Source: Eublepharis macularius (lineage: Eukaryota; Chordata; Lepidosauria; Squamata; Eublepharidae). Taken from it: 64,000 bases of DNA. The position numbers and the translations under genes were made by a program. Under the pieces are notes generated by a model. The model was not told the DNA's origin. It searched no databases and was given only the letters and a program-made list of their open reading frames with translations. Location of the stretch: the NCBI RefSeq assembly GCF_028583425.1, contig NC_072801.1, positions 10,250,001-10,314,000 of the forward strand, written 5' to 3'. Positions 23,501 through 38,500 of this stretch are shown here, in pieces. How positions within the stretch are numbered: position 1 is the first letter of the stretch; the number at the start of each line of letters is the position of its first letter.

Positions 23501-26500
23501 GGGCCACCGGCCATGTGACCGTTTTCAAGAGGTGCTGGAACTCTGTTCCCCGGTGTTCCAGCTGAAAAAAAGCCCTGTCTAGGACTTTCTGGGTCTGGTG
23601 GCAGTTCATCAAGGGAAATTCATGACAAGAAGCGGTGTCCCGATAGCTGGAAATCTCTGTTGCCAATTGACCAGGAAAAACACTGCCCAGCTTGCTCTTG
23701 TGCCTTCAACATGAATGGGATCTACAGAAATCAGCTGGAGAAACTTTTCAGCAGCAACCAGATCAGCAGGGCGTCCCGCTAATATTGGCACCTCGAACAG
23801 CTGCTCAAGGCACTCAGGACAGTCTGGAAGTTGGCAGCCTCCCGGGGCGGAGATGCCGGCTTTCATTGGCATTAATATGCGCAGGTTGTGAACGGCCACT
23901 GAAGGGCTTCTCTCACCACCCTGTTCCAGGCTGGTCTTTTCTTGGCTGTTTCCCAGAAAGAGACAGCCTTAAAAAGAATTATCTCAAACCCATCCCCTCT
24001 CCAGCTTTCTGGACTTCGAAACAAAGAGACGCTTGTCCTGCAGAATCAAAGAGAAGCCCAAAGCCAGTCTCCCACATCCCTTCCCTTTGTGCATGTGGGG
24101 GAGGGGGGCTCACTTTCATTATAAAAAAAAAAAAAGATCTAACGTTGAATACCCAGCAGACTAATGGGGATTTATTTTTTTGGCTGCTGATTCAGAAGGG
24201 GAAGAGACAGGAAAACAGAATGGCCAGCTACGGAAGGGGCATCTGAAACTTTCATTGTCTTGCAAAATAGTAAAGAGTCCAGTAGCACTTTTAAGACTAA
24301 ACAACTTTATTGTAGCATAAGCTTTCGAGAACCACAGCTCCCTTTGTCAGATGCAACTTTATTGTAGCATAAGCTTTCGAGAACCATAGCTCTCTTCATC
24401 AGGTGCAACTTTATTGTAGCATAAGCTTTCAAGAACCACAGCTCTCTTCAGCAGGTGCAACTTTATTGTAGCATAAGCTTTCAAGAACCACAGCTCTCTT
24501 AGTCAGATGCAACTTTCTTGTAGCATAAGCTTTCAAGAACCACAGCTCTCTTCGTCTGATGCAACTGACAATAAAGTTGGTGCTACTGGACTCTTCACTC
24601 TTTTGCAACTACAGACTAACACCGCTAACTTCTCTGGATCTTTAGTCATGTTTTAGCACTGGGAGCATCCACAAGTGCAAGCCCTACCTTCCACAATTTC
24701 CACAAGTGCAAGCCCTACCTTCCACAATTTCTCCTTCTACACAACAGGAGAAAAGCATGGTACAACACACACACCCCACCCCGCATTCACTAGACTCTGG
24801 AAAAGCTTTTCATTCAATTTGCAGCTTATTCCACAACTCTGATGTGTACCCAATTTATCTCAGTCATATAAAATAACACAGCCTAGGATCTGTAAATACC
24901 AGTGTTCATTCATACCACATTTTAAGCAAAAACAATTTTCATTTCCTCTACGCTTATATAAAGCTCAGGGCTTTTTTTCAGCTGGAACACGGTGGAACGG
25001 TGCTCTGGAACCTCTTGAAAATGGTCACATGGCTGGTGGCCCCGCCCCCTGATCTCCAGACAGAGGGGAGTTGAGATTGCCCTCTGCGCCACTCAATTTA
25101 AACTCCCCTCTGTCTGGAGATCAGGGGGTGGGGCCACTGGCCGTGTGACCATTTTCTCTGAGGGCAACCCACTGAGTTCCACCACCTCTTTTCCCAGGAA
25201 AAAAGCCCTGATAAAGCTGTTTAAATTTTAAGAATAACTGAACGCTGCGGCCTTGAACTGCGCATTGAAAGTGGAATAGATCAGTATTAGAGCAACCCTA
25301 AGTAGGTCTACCCAGATCCTTTCAATGGGGCTTAGGCCTAGGAAAGCATTCTTGGGATCGCACTGTTATTTGAACATTTATACCCCTCTTTTCCCCATTG
25401 CTCAAGGTGGCTTACAGTGCATAATTAAAACACTGAACAATCAAACCCTGTAATTCCTCCACAACCTAGGCCGATTCCAGACGGCCCTCCCCATCCCGAA
25501 ACGTCGTGCGTCGTCGCGCGGAAAACGCGGTATTTCACGTTTTCCGTGCGACAATGTGCAACATTTCGGGACGGGGAGGGCCGTCTGGAATCGGCCCTAA
25601 TCAAATTTAGCCAAAGGGTAATACAAATATTAGCGCACTCCAGAAGGTGTTGCAGCAAATTTGAAATGTTTGCACTCGTCATTTCAGCTCTTGAGTAGAT
25701 CTAGATAGGTACTCACCAGGTGTGCCAAGCTGCCGATGTTTCCAACCCCAGAGGCACAGATTAGAAAGAGAGACTGCTGAACTGCAACTGATAATGAAGC
25801 TCAAGACAATGCAGCCTCCTGGACTGAACTGAGACCTAGGCTTCCTGTCTCATTAAAAAAAAAAGGCAAGCACCAAGTCATTACTGACCCACGAGGAGAC
25901 GTCATATCATGACGTTTTCTTGCCAGACTTTTGTTACGGGGTGGTTTGCCATTGCCTTCCCCAGTCATCTACACTTAACGCCCAGGAAACTGGGTACTCA
26001 TTTTACTGACCTCGGAAGGATGGAAGGCTGAGTCAACCTTGAGCTGGCTACCTGAACCCGGCTTCTGCCAGGATAAAACTAAAGACCGAGCTGAACTTTT
26101 TCAAACCTGTTCAGGACAGTTGGATTCAGGCATCCGATGGGCTTTAACGAACCAAATTAAGAGGATCATTAACCGACACTGGCACTTGATCCAAGATATT
26201 GAAGGCTGTGAAAAAAGACCACTCTGCGGACTCCGCAGATCAAAAAGCCTAAGGGATGTCCTGATACATGCTAAAATGCGATCTGCCCCACAGCAATCAT
26301 CATTACCTGTTGGTAATTATAAATGTGGACGTTGTAGCATATGTAAGCTAATGCAGGAGGGAAGGGAAATTTCAGTCAAGGATCGGAGGATACCAATCAA
26401 ACATTTTGCATCATGTTATACATCATGGGTGATATACCTGATAGAATGCCCTTGCAGTCTGGTTTATGTTGGTTGTACAGTAAGACCATTAAAAACAAGG

Positions 26501-29500
26501 ATATTAGAACACATCTCTAGGATTAGACATAAAGTGCTGGAGGCACCAACAGTTTCCCATTTTCTTGAATATCATCATGAGGAAACCTCCTTTAAAGTTT
26601 CGGTACTGGAAGTTTTAATGAAGGGTCAGCTAAATCAAAACAACTTATTAAAAAGGGAGGCATATTGGATTGTGACTCTACAGTCAATTAGACCTTACGG
26701 CCTTAACACTGAGTTATTGTTAAACTGTTTTCTCTAATGAGATACTCTACTTTAAAGTAAGTTAAATACACAGTGGATGTTATTTAAACTCAGTATGGCC
26801 AATTAGATGACGCGCAGGAGAAGATACAACTGCTGCCGTCCAGGTGCTGGGGGAAAAACAAGCGTCTTTGCCAATTGAAATTGAATAATAGTGAATGGAA
26901 CAGGTCTGTCTTTTACAATGTAGTGTAAATTTATTTGGTTGTGATGCCTTGTCATGGGTTTATGGATTTAAAAAAAAGGACTTTTGGCATTCTGTAACAC
27001 TGTATAAAAGACTTACATTGCTGTTTTGTAATACATTTTCTTATGGATACTGTATAAATCACTGAAGTGGGGATACCATTGAATGTAACACAAAATTAAT
27101 TTTTCATTACAGTTATGAACCACGCCCCTGAAGAAGGGGACGAAATCTGAGTTTAGCCGGCCCCAGATTGGGCATGGCTAATTTCTAATTTGCTTTGGAA
27201 CCTGTTCCACCTGGTAATTTTTCGTTTAAGAAGACTTTGTGAAGATTCTGCTGTTCCTCGTGGCCAAAGAACACACATATATACACGATGGAAACCCTGG
27301 ACTAACTTTATTGAATAGCTCATATATGCTTTATAATATTGAGTAGTAAATGCATTAATATTTTTGACTGTGATCAATAACATTGAATAGTAAATGCATT
27401 AATACATTTGATTGTGCTCATATATTCAAATGGGTTTTGAATAGTGGCTCCTGTGAGTCTTTTCTCTCTTTATATACAGGATAAAACTCAGGTCATGAGC
27501 ACAGCTTGGGCTGCAGTACTGCAGCTTACCACTCTGCGTCTTCGGGCTCCTTCCTGTCTCATTACCAATGCTGATTTCTCCATATCCAATACCCCTCTGC
27601 ATACCCCACCCTATTCAACCATGCCTGCCATTGTCCTTTACCAGCTATTATCATTCGGCTTCTGCAATCACTCCATTCTCTTATAAGGACAGATAGACTC
27701 ACTTTCTAGCTGAATCTGAAGAAGTGAGCTGTGGCTCACGAAAGTTCATACCCTACCACAAATTTTGTTAGTCTTATAGGTGCTTCTGGACTCTTGCTCT
27801 TTTCTACTGCTTCACTCTTGGTTGTGAAGCATAAAACTTTCTCTTGTGTTGTGGCTCAAACACAACACACAAGAAGAGGTGCTGGTAGCTGTACCTAGTA
27901 CAGATGTTTGGCTATTACCAGGGCTTTTTTTCAGCAGGAATGCAGTGGAACGGAGTTCCGGAACCTCTTGAAAATGGTCACATGGCTGGTGGCCCCGCCC
28001 CCTGATCTCCAGACAGAGGGGAGTTGAGATTGCCAATCTAAACTCCCCTCTGTCTGGAGATCAGGGGGCGGGGCCACCAGCCATGTGACCATTTTCTCCA
28101 AGGGCAACCCACTGAGTTCCACCACCCCTTTTCCCAGGAAAAAAGCCCTGGCTATTACCAATGAGAAACAGCTTTGTGTTTCAGGTAGGGTGTGAATGCA
28201 CAGTGTTGCAGTTATGAGAGAGAGAATGTGTGTGCTCAGTGCAAGGTAAACCAGTGAACATCATGGCAAAGTGGGGATTTGAACCAGGATGGTCCTAGTT
28301 TCTAAGGATGTTGACAAAACCCTCCTCTTCCAAATCTCCCCCCAGGATTCCAGAATATGGCATTGCAGACAAACCGGAACAACTAGGTTTCGACTTTGAC
28401 TCTCTTCTGTTTTGTATCTCCAGATCCTGAACACAGAATTGCCCTGTCCTGCGCCTCTGATTGCACGTATCTTTCCCTCTCACATTTGAAAGATGCTGGA
28501 AATTTCATGCATGAAGCTGCCACCTTTTTTGCTTCTTTTAAAAAGCAGGTAACTGGTCATTGTTTGCAGAGATTTTCTCAACTGTGATGCAATTGCATGT
28601 CAAGGAGTATGGGGATTCTTCAGATAGCTTACTATGCTGTGCAACAGGGGATCCCACAAGAAAAAAGAGAAGGGGGGGTGGGACCCAAATAAGCAGACAT
28701 CTGTCAGAAGAAGGAGTTGTCAGGGAAAGAGTACTCTGGGGAAATTAGGCTGGAAAAGATCTCACTCAGTGGATGCCCAGGGCAAGAGGGATGTTCAAAA
28801 CCCAGTTGTTACCAGAACTAATGTGGCAACAGGAGCTTTCTTCAAGAACTTGCGTTCAACGGCAAAGCCAGTCCAGCCACATCTCAAAGTAATCACGGGA
28901 GGCTCTCAGGGTGCCCGGGATCCATGCGTGGATTGCAGACTTTTCATGTAATTGAAAAAGCAGCTCCAAGAAAGGTATGGGAGCAAGGGGCGGGGGGGGG
29001 CAGGGAAAGGGGGACTAAGTCTCCCCATAATACTCGGGTTTCCAGCCTCCAGGTAGTGGCTGGAGATCTCCCGGAATTACAACAGGCCTCCAGGCCACAG
29101 AGATCAGTTCACCTGGAGAAAATGGCTACTTTTGGGGGTAGACTCTATGGAACTATGCCATGCCAAGGTCCTTTCCCTCCCCAAACCCCACTTTCTCCAG
29201 GTTTCAACCCACAGATCTCCAGGAATTTCCCAACTTGGAGCTGGCAACCCTACCCACTACGCATTTGCCTCATTATCAGTGGCTTCCCCAGGCTGTTGTA
29301 TGCCAGAGGGGGACAGATAGCAATATTGTTCCTCCCAGGAACTTGAAGTTCTCCAGGGAAGCCATTTCTAAAAGGGAAATGGAGGAGAGAAAGAGTTAGA
29401 CGCCTCTCCCAGCATTATGGTTCCACTCCATATCAAAATAGTAAAGAGTCCAATAGTACCTTTAAGACTAACCAACTTTATTGTAGCATAAGCTTTTGAG

Positions 29501-32500
29501 AACCACAGTTCTCTTCGTCAAATGCAACTTTATTGTAGCATAAGCTTTCGAGAACCACAGTTCTCTTCACCAGATGCAACTTTATTGTAGCGTAAGTTTT
29601 TGAGAACCACAGCTCTCTTTGTCAGATGCATCGTCAGATGATGCATCTGGTGAAGAGAGCTGTGGTTCTCGAAACCGTATGCTACAATAAAGTTGGTTAG
29701 ACTTAAAGGTGGTACTGGACTCTTTATTATTTTGCAACTACAGACTAACGTGGCTAACTCCTCTGGATCTATTACTCCTTATCAAGGCATTCTGTGGCTC
29801 AGTTTCACATGGTGTGCGTGCACGTGTATGATGACAGTTTGGGCTTAAATCACCAGTTTTGATGTATCTATAATTTAGAGGATTGAGTTATGTCATTCCC
29901 ATGCAATCTTGGGACCATCTTTTTTGTTTGTTTTCTTAAAGTGCAATAGCTCCTGGCCACCAAGCATAAAATACCAGTTAATAACTCCCCAGAAGCAAGT
30001 CAATCATACACTCAGGCTAACACGCCCTGGTCTGCAAAGGTAGAGGGTCCAATGGGGATCTTTATAGTTCTGTAGCTCCTCCCCCTGACATCACACACGT
30101 CTCTTCAGAATTCATAATGGAACTGGCAGATCAATTCCATCCGGTCTTAGCAAACTTCTCATTACCCAGATGAAGTAATGACATCTGAGTGAGGATAACA
30201 AATGCCAGTAAGTCCCTGCACTTCATTGGCTGTCTGTACATTTAGAAAACATACGTGTAAAATTATACACTCTTTATTTCAAGATAGGTAGCCGTGTTAG
30301 TCTGTCTGTAGCAGTAGAAAAGAGCAAGAGTCCAGTAGCACCTATAAGACTAACAAACTTTGTGGTAGACTATCTGAAAAAGTGTGCTGTGACTCATGAA
30401 AGCTTATTCACTACCACAATTTTTTTTAGTCTTATAGGTGGACTCTTGCTCTTTTCTACACTCTATATGTATTCCACCTTTCTTTCTGAAACTCAGAGGA
30501 TATATTACACAGTGTAAGTCAATGCAATCAATAGGATAAAGTGTCTAATAAGCAATGTAATAGGACTGGGATTACATATAATTTTAGTTTGTTTGTACTA
30601 CCCACAGTGTACTACCCACGGTAGCTAAGTAGTTGGACTCGAGCAGCGATGGCGAACCTATGGCACGCGTGCCACAGCTGGCATACAGAGCCCTCTCTGT
30701 GGGCACGTGAGCCAAGTCGCTGATCGCTAGGTCCAGGGCTCATTTGGAGGGAGAACGCCTGCAATAGCGTTCCAGTAGCTCTGAGCAGAGATCACATGGG
30801 TTTTGGCCCTGCCCACGTGATTCCTTTTCCTCAAGGCTGCCTCCCTGCTGCCCGTCTCTTTAGCAGCAGGAAGCGGAGGCAGCAGCGAGGCTGCTGGGGC
30901 TGGCTCTCTAAAGAAAAGTAAACTGCTTTGATTTAACTTGCTTTACTTTCAGTCGTGGCTCTTGAGAGAGAGAGAGAGAGAGAGAGAGAGCTGTTAATTA
31001 GTTGGGACAACTGTATGAGTTGTTTTTTCTTAACTAAAGCCTCAGTATTCAGGTTTAATTGCAGTGTTGGCACTTTGAAATAAATAAGTTGGTTTTGTGT
31101 TGCAGTTTGGGCACTCGGGCTCAAAAAGGTTCGCCATCACTGGACTGGAGTATTCAAAATGTTCAGTCTACCTCACCTCCAGATAAAATAAATCTTAGGT
31201 AGCTGAAACTGAACATAGTGGGAAAGCTATATCCAATCAGAGGAGACAGTACTAGGCCAAGTGGACCAATCATCTGGCTCAATTTGATATTGTCATAGGC
31301 CCCCACCACTGGCAGGAGTCCACGAACACTTCCGTGTGGATGGAAGGTTTCATTTTGGGAAAAAACCCAACATTAAATGTATCTGGTCTGTGAAGGCATG
31401 AATGCAGTCTTGTGCATGAGCTCCACAGATAACAGCGATAGCTGTACGAGATGTTCCTGTTGCACAAATGCATCATGTGGTGCCCCAACAAAAAGCATGT
31501 GCCTTCCTTAGAAAGGGGTTTCTTCCCGATTCAGGCATATTTCAGATCATACCTACAGAAATGAGTGAACAGGAATCCCCACAGCATAAATAATTCCTGA
31601 GCTTCGGAAGGCACATTTTGTAGGGAGCATTCCTAGCCAGAGGAAACAGCATATACTCAACCTGTAGTGGGATTTTCCCCCATTGAAATTGTTTTACTGC
31701 TTCCCCCATGGCACCTCTCCTCTGCTTATTCTGCAGTCAATGGCATGGAAATTAAGGCAGGCCTAAACAACTAGTGGGCCACCAAGCCAATTGAAACCAA
31801 CTAGCCAGCTAAAATGGCCCAACAGTGGCTGGATAAATACCCCTTCTATTGAGGTCAGTGGGCTTGGGGGGGGGTAACTCTGCTTAGGATCAGAGATCCA
31901 GAGGAGTTAGCCATGTTAGTCTGTAGCTGCAAAATAGTAAAAGTCCAGTAGCACCTTTAAGACTAACCAACTTTATTGTAGCGTAAGCTTTTGAGAATCA
32001 CTGCTCTCTTCATCAGATGCAACTTTATTGTAGCACAAGCTTTCGAGAACCATAGCATCTGACAAAGAGAGCTGTGGTTCTCGAAAGCTTGTGCTACAAT
32101 AAAGTTGGTTAGTCTTAAAGGTGCTACTGGACTTTTTTCCATTCTGCTTAGGATGGCAATGTGAGTTGCCTCCTATAACTAACGGGGGTTGGAGGGGAGA
32201 AGAAACAGCCAATATCTTGCAGGCTACTATGTCAAATTCATGCAGAGAGGCTGCTAGGCTTGGTGAACAACACAATGTGTGAGCCAGATTTAAGGTCTCA
32301 GCCTTTGCTTCTCTTCCCTCTACAAAGAATTTCAAGTGCTTGAACAATTATCTGATTTGCTTTGCAAGCCCAGCCGTCAGTTACATTTTCTCATCTTGAT
32401 ATCAAACTCCACTTAATAAAACACTCAAGGCTATAGAAATACAACTTTGATTCATATCGGAGAACATCTCTTGCCCTGCAGCCACGCAGCCTATGGCTAA

Positions 32501-35500
32501 GAATTTGTCCTGTGTGAATTTCTGATCAGTTGGAGCCTCGATTTCTGTATCCTTTTCAAGCTGTAATCACGTAATGCTCTGGTTTCAAGTTCTGGTAATA
32601 GGATTTTGTTTCTTATCCTCCTGCACTTGCAAACGAATGACTTCTTCAGAATGTATAACCAATTTCCTCAACCGAAAATCATGTAAGAGACTCAGCACAA
32701 TAAGATCAGGGTGGAGGGGCAGAAGCTGGCAGAATTTTTCTTCCCTGCCCACAAATGTTCCTTGACTCATCGTGGAGGATTTCAGCCTTCTGAAAGAATG
32801 GCCTCTCGTCTTCTCAAAGATGGACGTACTAAAGACAAGTGGACAGAACCAGCAGATAACCAGCTGCAGTTGTGGCGTGGGGGAAGTTAAGGACTTTGGG
32901 CCACGCAAAGCAAGTCATGTGCCTGCATGGTCCTCCCCTCTTGCGGGGAGGGCGGAATAGAAATCTAGCAAAATAAATAAATAAATAAATGATCACATCC
33001 ACCAGCCAGCAGGGAGGTTTGTGTCAGTAGATCACAAACCCAACTCAATCCAGCCCATGAACATGACTGGAAAAGAACGTGGCTAGAAATCTACAGAAAC
33101 TGCCTTTCCTCCCATAGCTCTCACAGTTTAAGACAGTTGTGCATGCAGCATTAACAGTGCCATATTATTTGGAACATGCTTGGTGTGGGGTTGGAGGCAG
33201 CGCGCAACCATCATCCTGTGACAACATAGGAAGAACAGCAAGATTCGAGTCCAATAGCACCTTAAAACCTTGGGTGTTTCTGGACTCAAACCTTGCTGTT
33301 GTACAACAGACCAACATGGCTAACCACCTGAAATTATCTCCATAGGAAGAACAATTCACTTTCCAGGAATGGAGGGGAGAAACAGGATGCTGTGGCAAGA
33401 ACAAGACCTGGATGGTCCTTGCCAGGGCTTTTTTTCTGGGAAAAGAGGTGGTGGAACTCAGTGAGTTGCCATCGGAGAAAATGGTCACATGACTGGTGGC
33501 CCCGCCCCCTGATCTCCAGACAGAGGGGAGTTTAGATTGCCCTCCACGCTGCTGGAGATCAGGGGGCGGGACCACCAGCCATGTGACCATTTTCAAGAGG
33601 TGCCAGAACTCCGTTCCACTACATTCCCGCTGAAAAAAAGCCCTGGTCCTCGCATCTGATACTGCTCTAGTGACCATGCAAGAATAGAAGGCCAGCTTTT
33701 AGTATGTATATTTGGGGTGTAGATTCCTTATACTGCTTGCAAATAGTAAAGAGTCCAGTAGCATCTTTAAGACTAACCAACTTTATTGTAGCATAAGCTT
33801 TTGAGAACCACAGCTCTCTTCGTCAGATGCAGCAACTGATGGCACACCAGGATGGAAATTGCGTAGTTCTTGGAAGGAAGACTATGTATCTAGCTAAAGT
33901 CATGTTCAGTTCAGTCCAGGAGGTTGCCAAACTGAGCCCCAGAAACTGATTCCTCTGACACCCAGTTTTCAGGGTTTCTAACAACAACAAAAAATGACTA
34001 ATACAATAATCCCAACTCTGCCTCTTTAGCAGGCACAGCCCGGAACACCTACACACACACGCAAACTGTGCGCTGTACCCTGTTTTCCTCAAAGAGCAAA
34101 CGCTTCTTGATTCATGTTATTTGTATCCCTGTTTCTAAGCTCCCATATGGAGCACTGGGTTGGGGGAAGATGAGAGCTATTCAATCACCATCTTTCATGT
34201 GGCTCTCCTCCCAACTCTGGAAGAAAAACACCAAAACCAGGGCCAAGCTGGTGGGAGGGTGCTCTCAAGCCAGCGACTGCTGCAGGCTGATTCATTCCTT
34301 TCCTGCCTGGCATGCAATCGCCACATCTCCAAGGACAGGTTTGTCACTGCAATGGTAAAACAGGGTGGCCAGGTGAAAAGAGCAGGTCACATCGTTAATT
34401 CCTATGCTCGGCTTCGCCCACTCCCTGAAAGACAGGACACTGATTGCCTTGTTCCCTTGTCCCAGCTGCCCTTCCCATTTCAAATGTTACCACTGCTGCC
34501 ATCTGCACAAGTGCTGCCAAGATGTTACACAGGTAGCATTCAGATCAACCCTTGCAACAACGCAAAAGGGATCCCAAGTGATGATTTTTGAGCAGCAACA
34601 CCTTTTCGGGAAAGAGGCATTGAGGATCCAACTGGGGGGTCCTCTTTTCCAGAGGCCCTGGTCGAATCCTCGACACCTCCGGGTAAAATTATTAGGCACT
34701 ACTTTCTGTGAGAGGCATCCATCCGAGGCCCTCTAGAGCTGCTGCCTGTCAAATGCGGACCTTGACAGACGCCCTGCTTGCTCGGATCAGTGGTGCATCT
34801 GCTAACTACAGCATGCCATCTCACGCAGCAGCCACTTACTCTGGAGGGCAAGCAGGGCACAGAGGCCAGAGTTTTCCCCTGATGTCGCCTCCTGGATGTG
34901 GCAATCAGAGGGCCAAGCTACAAGTGACGAATTACACTTGCCTGGCAAGTGAACAGACTCGCATGTATGCCTCCCTGTTCACTTGCCCTCCACTTGCCCT
35001 CCATGATCGAGTGGAGTGCAAGTGGAGGGCAAGTGAACAGTGGAGGAATACATGTGAGTCTGTTCACTTGCCAGGCAAGTGTAATTCGTCACTTGTAGCT
35101 TGGCCCAGAGGTTTGCTGTCTTCAAATATGGGAGTTCCATTTAGTCACCATGACAGGTCTTCCTCGATGGCCACAGCCTCCACAAAGTTGTCCCGTCCCA
35201 CCCCCCCTTTAAAGTTATCTCATGCTTAGGGTTGCCAGCTCCAAGTTGGGAAATTCCTGGAGATCTGAGGGGTAAAACCTGGAGAAAACTGGAGAAAGTG
35301 GGGTTTGAGGAGGGAAAGGACCTTGGCATGGCAAAGTTCCATAGAGTCCACCCCCAAAGTAGCCATTTTCTCCTGGTGAACTGATCTCTGTGGCCTGGAG
35401 ACCAGTTGTAATTCCGGGATATCTCCTGCCACTACCTGGAGGCTGGCAACCCTACTCATGCTTGCGGCCATCACCGCGTCCTCCAGCAGTGAATTCCACA

Positions 35501-38500
35501 TCTTCAAACACCTGTTGAGTAGAGCAGTATTTGCTTTTTTCTGTCCTGAAGCTATTGCTCACAAGGCAGCCTCATGCATATTTGGAGGGTCTTAGGATTA
35601 TTAAAAATTAAAAATGATTTTGTTTCCAAACAAAGCATTCAACCTGATGGCCCAAAATTCCTGAACACCAAAAGGTTGCCAGCTTGGCAGCAGAGAAGGC
35701 AGGAATCAAAGTTACCCAACTTCCCTGTATTTGGAGTTTTGTCATGAAAAGTTTGAATGCCTAAATTTCTTTTTTTTACTAAGAATCATAGAATCATAGA
35801 GTTGGAAGGGGCCATACAGACCATCTAGTCCAACTCCCTGCCCAGTTCAGGATCAGCCTAAAGCAGAGAGAGCTAAGCAACTTAAACAGCAGCTGCCTTA
35901 AATAGAAAACTGTCAGGTCTCTCGTATCTCTGTAGATCCAAGACTTTAAAACTGGAGAGAGAAAGAAATGCCCGCTACTAGGACTGTTTCAGTAGCATTG
36001 ATTACAAACTTCCGCAACCCACTTCACACCCAAGCCAGAACAACAAAATACTCTCAACGGACAGGAGTAACGTAACTTACACTATGCCAGGCGTTCTCAG
36101 GTCATACAAAACAATGTAATTTATCTCTCCAAGGTGGCAAGACCAACGAGAGGAAACAGCAGGAAAAACTGCTAAGTGGAGGTGGAAAGATAAAGCCGAA
36201 GGAACCCGATCCCTTTGTTCCAGGGAGTAATTGACACCACTATCCCATTTGCGTCACGGCTGAATTTGGGCCCACAGTGCAGAAGGTAATCCATAATTCC
36301 TCCTTAGAGAGGAAAGTGACTCACACTGCAGAATAACCCAGTTAGAAGTGACAGAAGGCATCACAGCCACTGAGCAGGGTTCAGAAGCCACTTTATTTCG
36401 TTCTATGCCCAAAACAGCAGGCCCACTTTGACAGTTTTTTGTGCATTGTTTCTGGTTTTCAACATCGGTTCCATCCATTGCCCTCACTGTCCACTGCTGC
36501 ATTACCTGCAGTGGCTTTTATTCCTACCAGCCATGGTGACCTTCGTGACTTTGCTGAGGTCATGGTGATCCTACATCTGACATCACAGAGCTTACAAAAA
36601 CCAGGAAGGGAAATAAGGAAGGGGAAAGTACTCAGATACAGAAATTGATCCCCCTGAGAAGTCACTAGAGGTATCTTGAGAGATTAATATTTTATGCTCC
36701 AAGTACATTTATCGCTTACCTCTCCAGATATCTACCCAAAGGCACTCAACAGGAAAATGCAAATTTAACACAGAACACCACAGTTAAACCATTTAATAAA
36801 ACTAATCTCCCCACCTTAACAGTAACCTAGGTGTGCAGAATAGGCTACTTTCAGAGCAAATACTAGAGTGTTGCAGAACATTTCATATCACCTTGTATCT
36901 GACACCCCAAACACACACCTCAACTAAACACTTGTGTGCAAGACCTCTGTGTGTGCAATAAAAACACTGTGTGCATAAGTGTACATAGGTAGGCTCTTGT
37001 GAAACATACAGCAAACGGCAACGCACAAAATTTTCAGTCAAAACCCAACTCTTCAGCTTGTGCAACCTTCAAAGGCCGCCCCACGTAGAGAGCGTTTGGA
37101 CTTGTTCTTTGTGACCCAGACAGATAGACGTAGCTGTTACCTGCTTTGCATGCAGGACTTGCTATTTCTCCCTCTTCAGGAGCAGCACTCTGACCTGGGC
37201 ACCAACCTTATACAACTTATCCAGTGTCAGAACGTGGGAATCCATTGCAAAATCTGGACCTACAGTTAACAGCCAGCTCTGTTTTGCATGCATGCCTTCA
37301 GTTCTTTTTGATCACAGCCATTGTCTGTCTCCAAAGAGATGTCTGCTACGTTTTCCTTTTCAGAGCTGAGGCTGTAGCAAAGCTTGGCCAAAAAAAGAGG
37401 GAGGGGGGAATCAGATTCCCAAACCCTTTTTACGTGCTGCACTGAAGAAAGTAATTTAACATAACAAGTAGGGCCATAAAATATTGAGGGAGTTTAGCTG
37501 GTAACCCCTTGATGTTGACGGGGAAAGCAGCTAAAGGGAGAAGAAGAAAATCTATAAAACTACCACAAAGTTTATTGCGGGCATTGCAGTTCTGTGTAAA
37601 ATTATAACGACTGAGTTAAAATATCTAGTGTAAACATGAGTTTCCCCAATGGGTCAGTCAGTGCACTCCTCCCAGACCATTTTAGGTCATGAAAATGTCA
37701 CGGGGGAAAGACTGAAGGCAATGTGTGCCGCAGTTGCAACCTGAATCAGGCACCATGGGTGTGGGAACCGAGAAGGAGCTACAACTAGTCACACCTGGCT
37801 ATTACATAGCTTCAATCTTTGCCAGTCACCAAGCTGGAGTCTGTCTTATAGGACGCCTCTGTAATGGCTCTCACAGACTACAACAACCAGCATTCTGCTC
37901 AGGATCCCATACAGGTCTGCCATGCTGATCTCATGTGATTTGTACACATATGCTAAATGACAAGGCATTCATCCGATGACCTGGCTGGAATCTGCTTAGC
38001 TGCATGCTCATCCTAGGCCATAGAAAATTTACTAGGACAACTGCCAAAGTCCATAGGGATGCCAGGAGGGCCAAATTTCTAGGTCACTCATCCCAGTAAC
38101 AGCCAAGTCTAACTTGACCTAAAGTTATCTTCTTAACCCGCGGATTAACTTCAAACAGAGCCACGCTACACAGGCAGAAGAACCAGGCAGTGAACTCTTG
38201 CTGGACTATACCACTGTGAGTGGCGAAAACCACATGCTCAAAAGGCTACCACTCGAGAGAGAAAGCAGTAGATGGATCACTGGTCTCATGTTCTTTTTAA
38301 AAAAAAATTATAGTGGAAAAAGTTAAAAGATAGAGCAAAAGAAGGAAAGTAAAACATAACAAAAATGCAATTACAAAGAGCCAATAGTGGCCTACGTATC
38401 TACCTACAAAGTAAAAAAACAGTAAAAGGCATAATAGGAATATTATTAATCCACTACAGCACTTCTTTATTATCAGTCAGCTTGCGGTCCAGTTAATATC

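Noticed and set aside
24303..24562. CRISPR-like array of regular repeats
   Set aside because: Units are contiguous 52-bp tandem copies without unique spacers, in a vertebrate genome, and belong to a dispersed repeat family.
27127..27150. Hammerhead-like CCCCTGAAGAAGGGGACGAAAT in the 3' UTR of the PLE at 26081
   Set aside because: CUGAAGA and GAAA are present, but no proper stem II can form between them and no GUC-type cleavage site is correctly placed.
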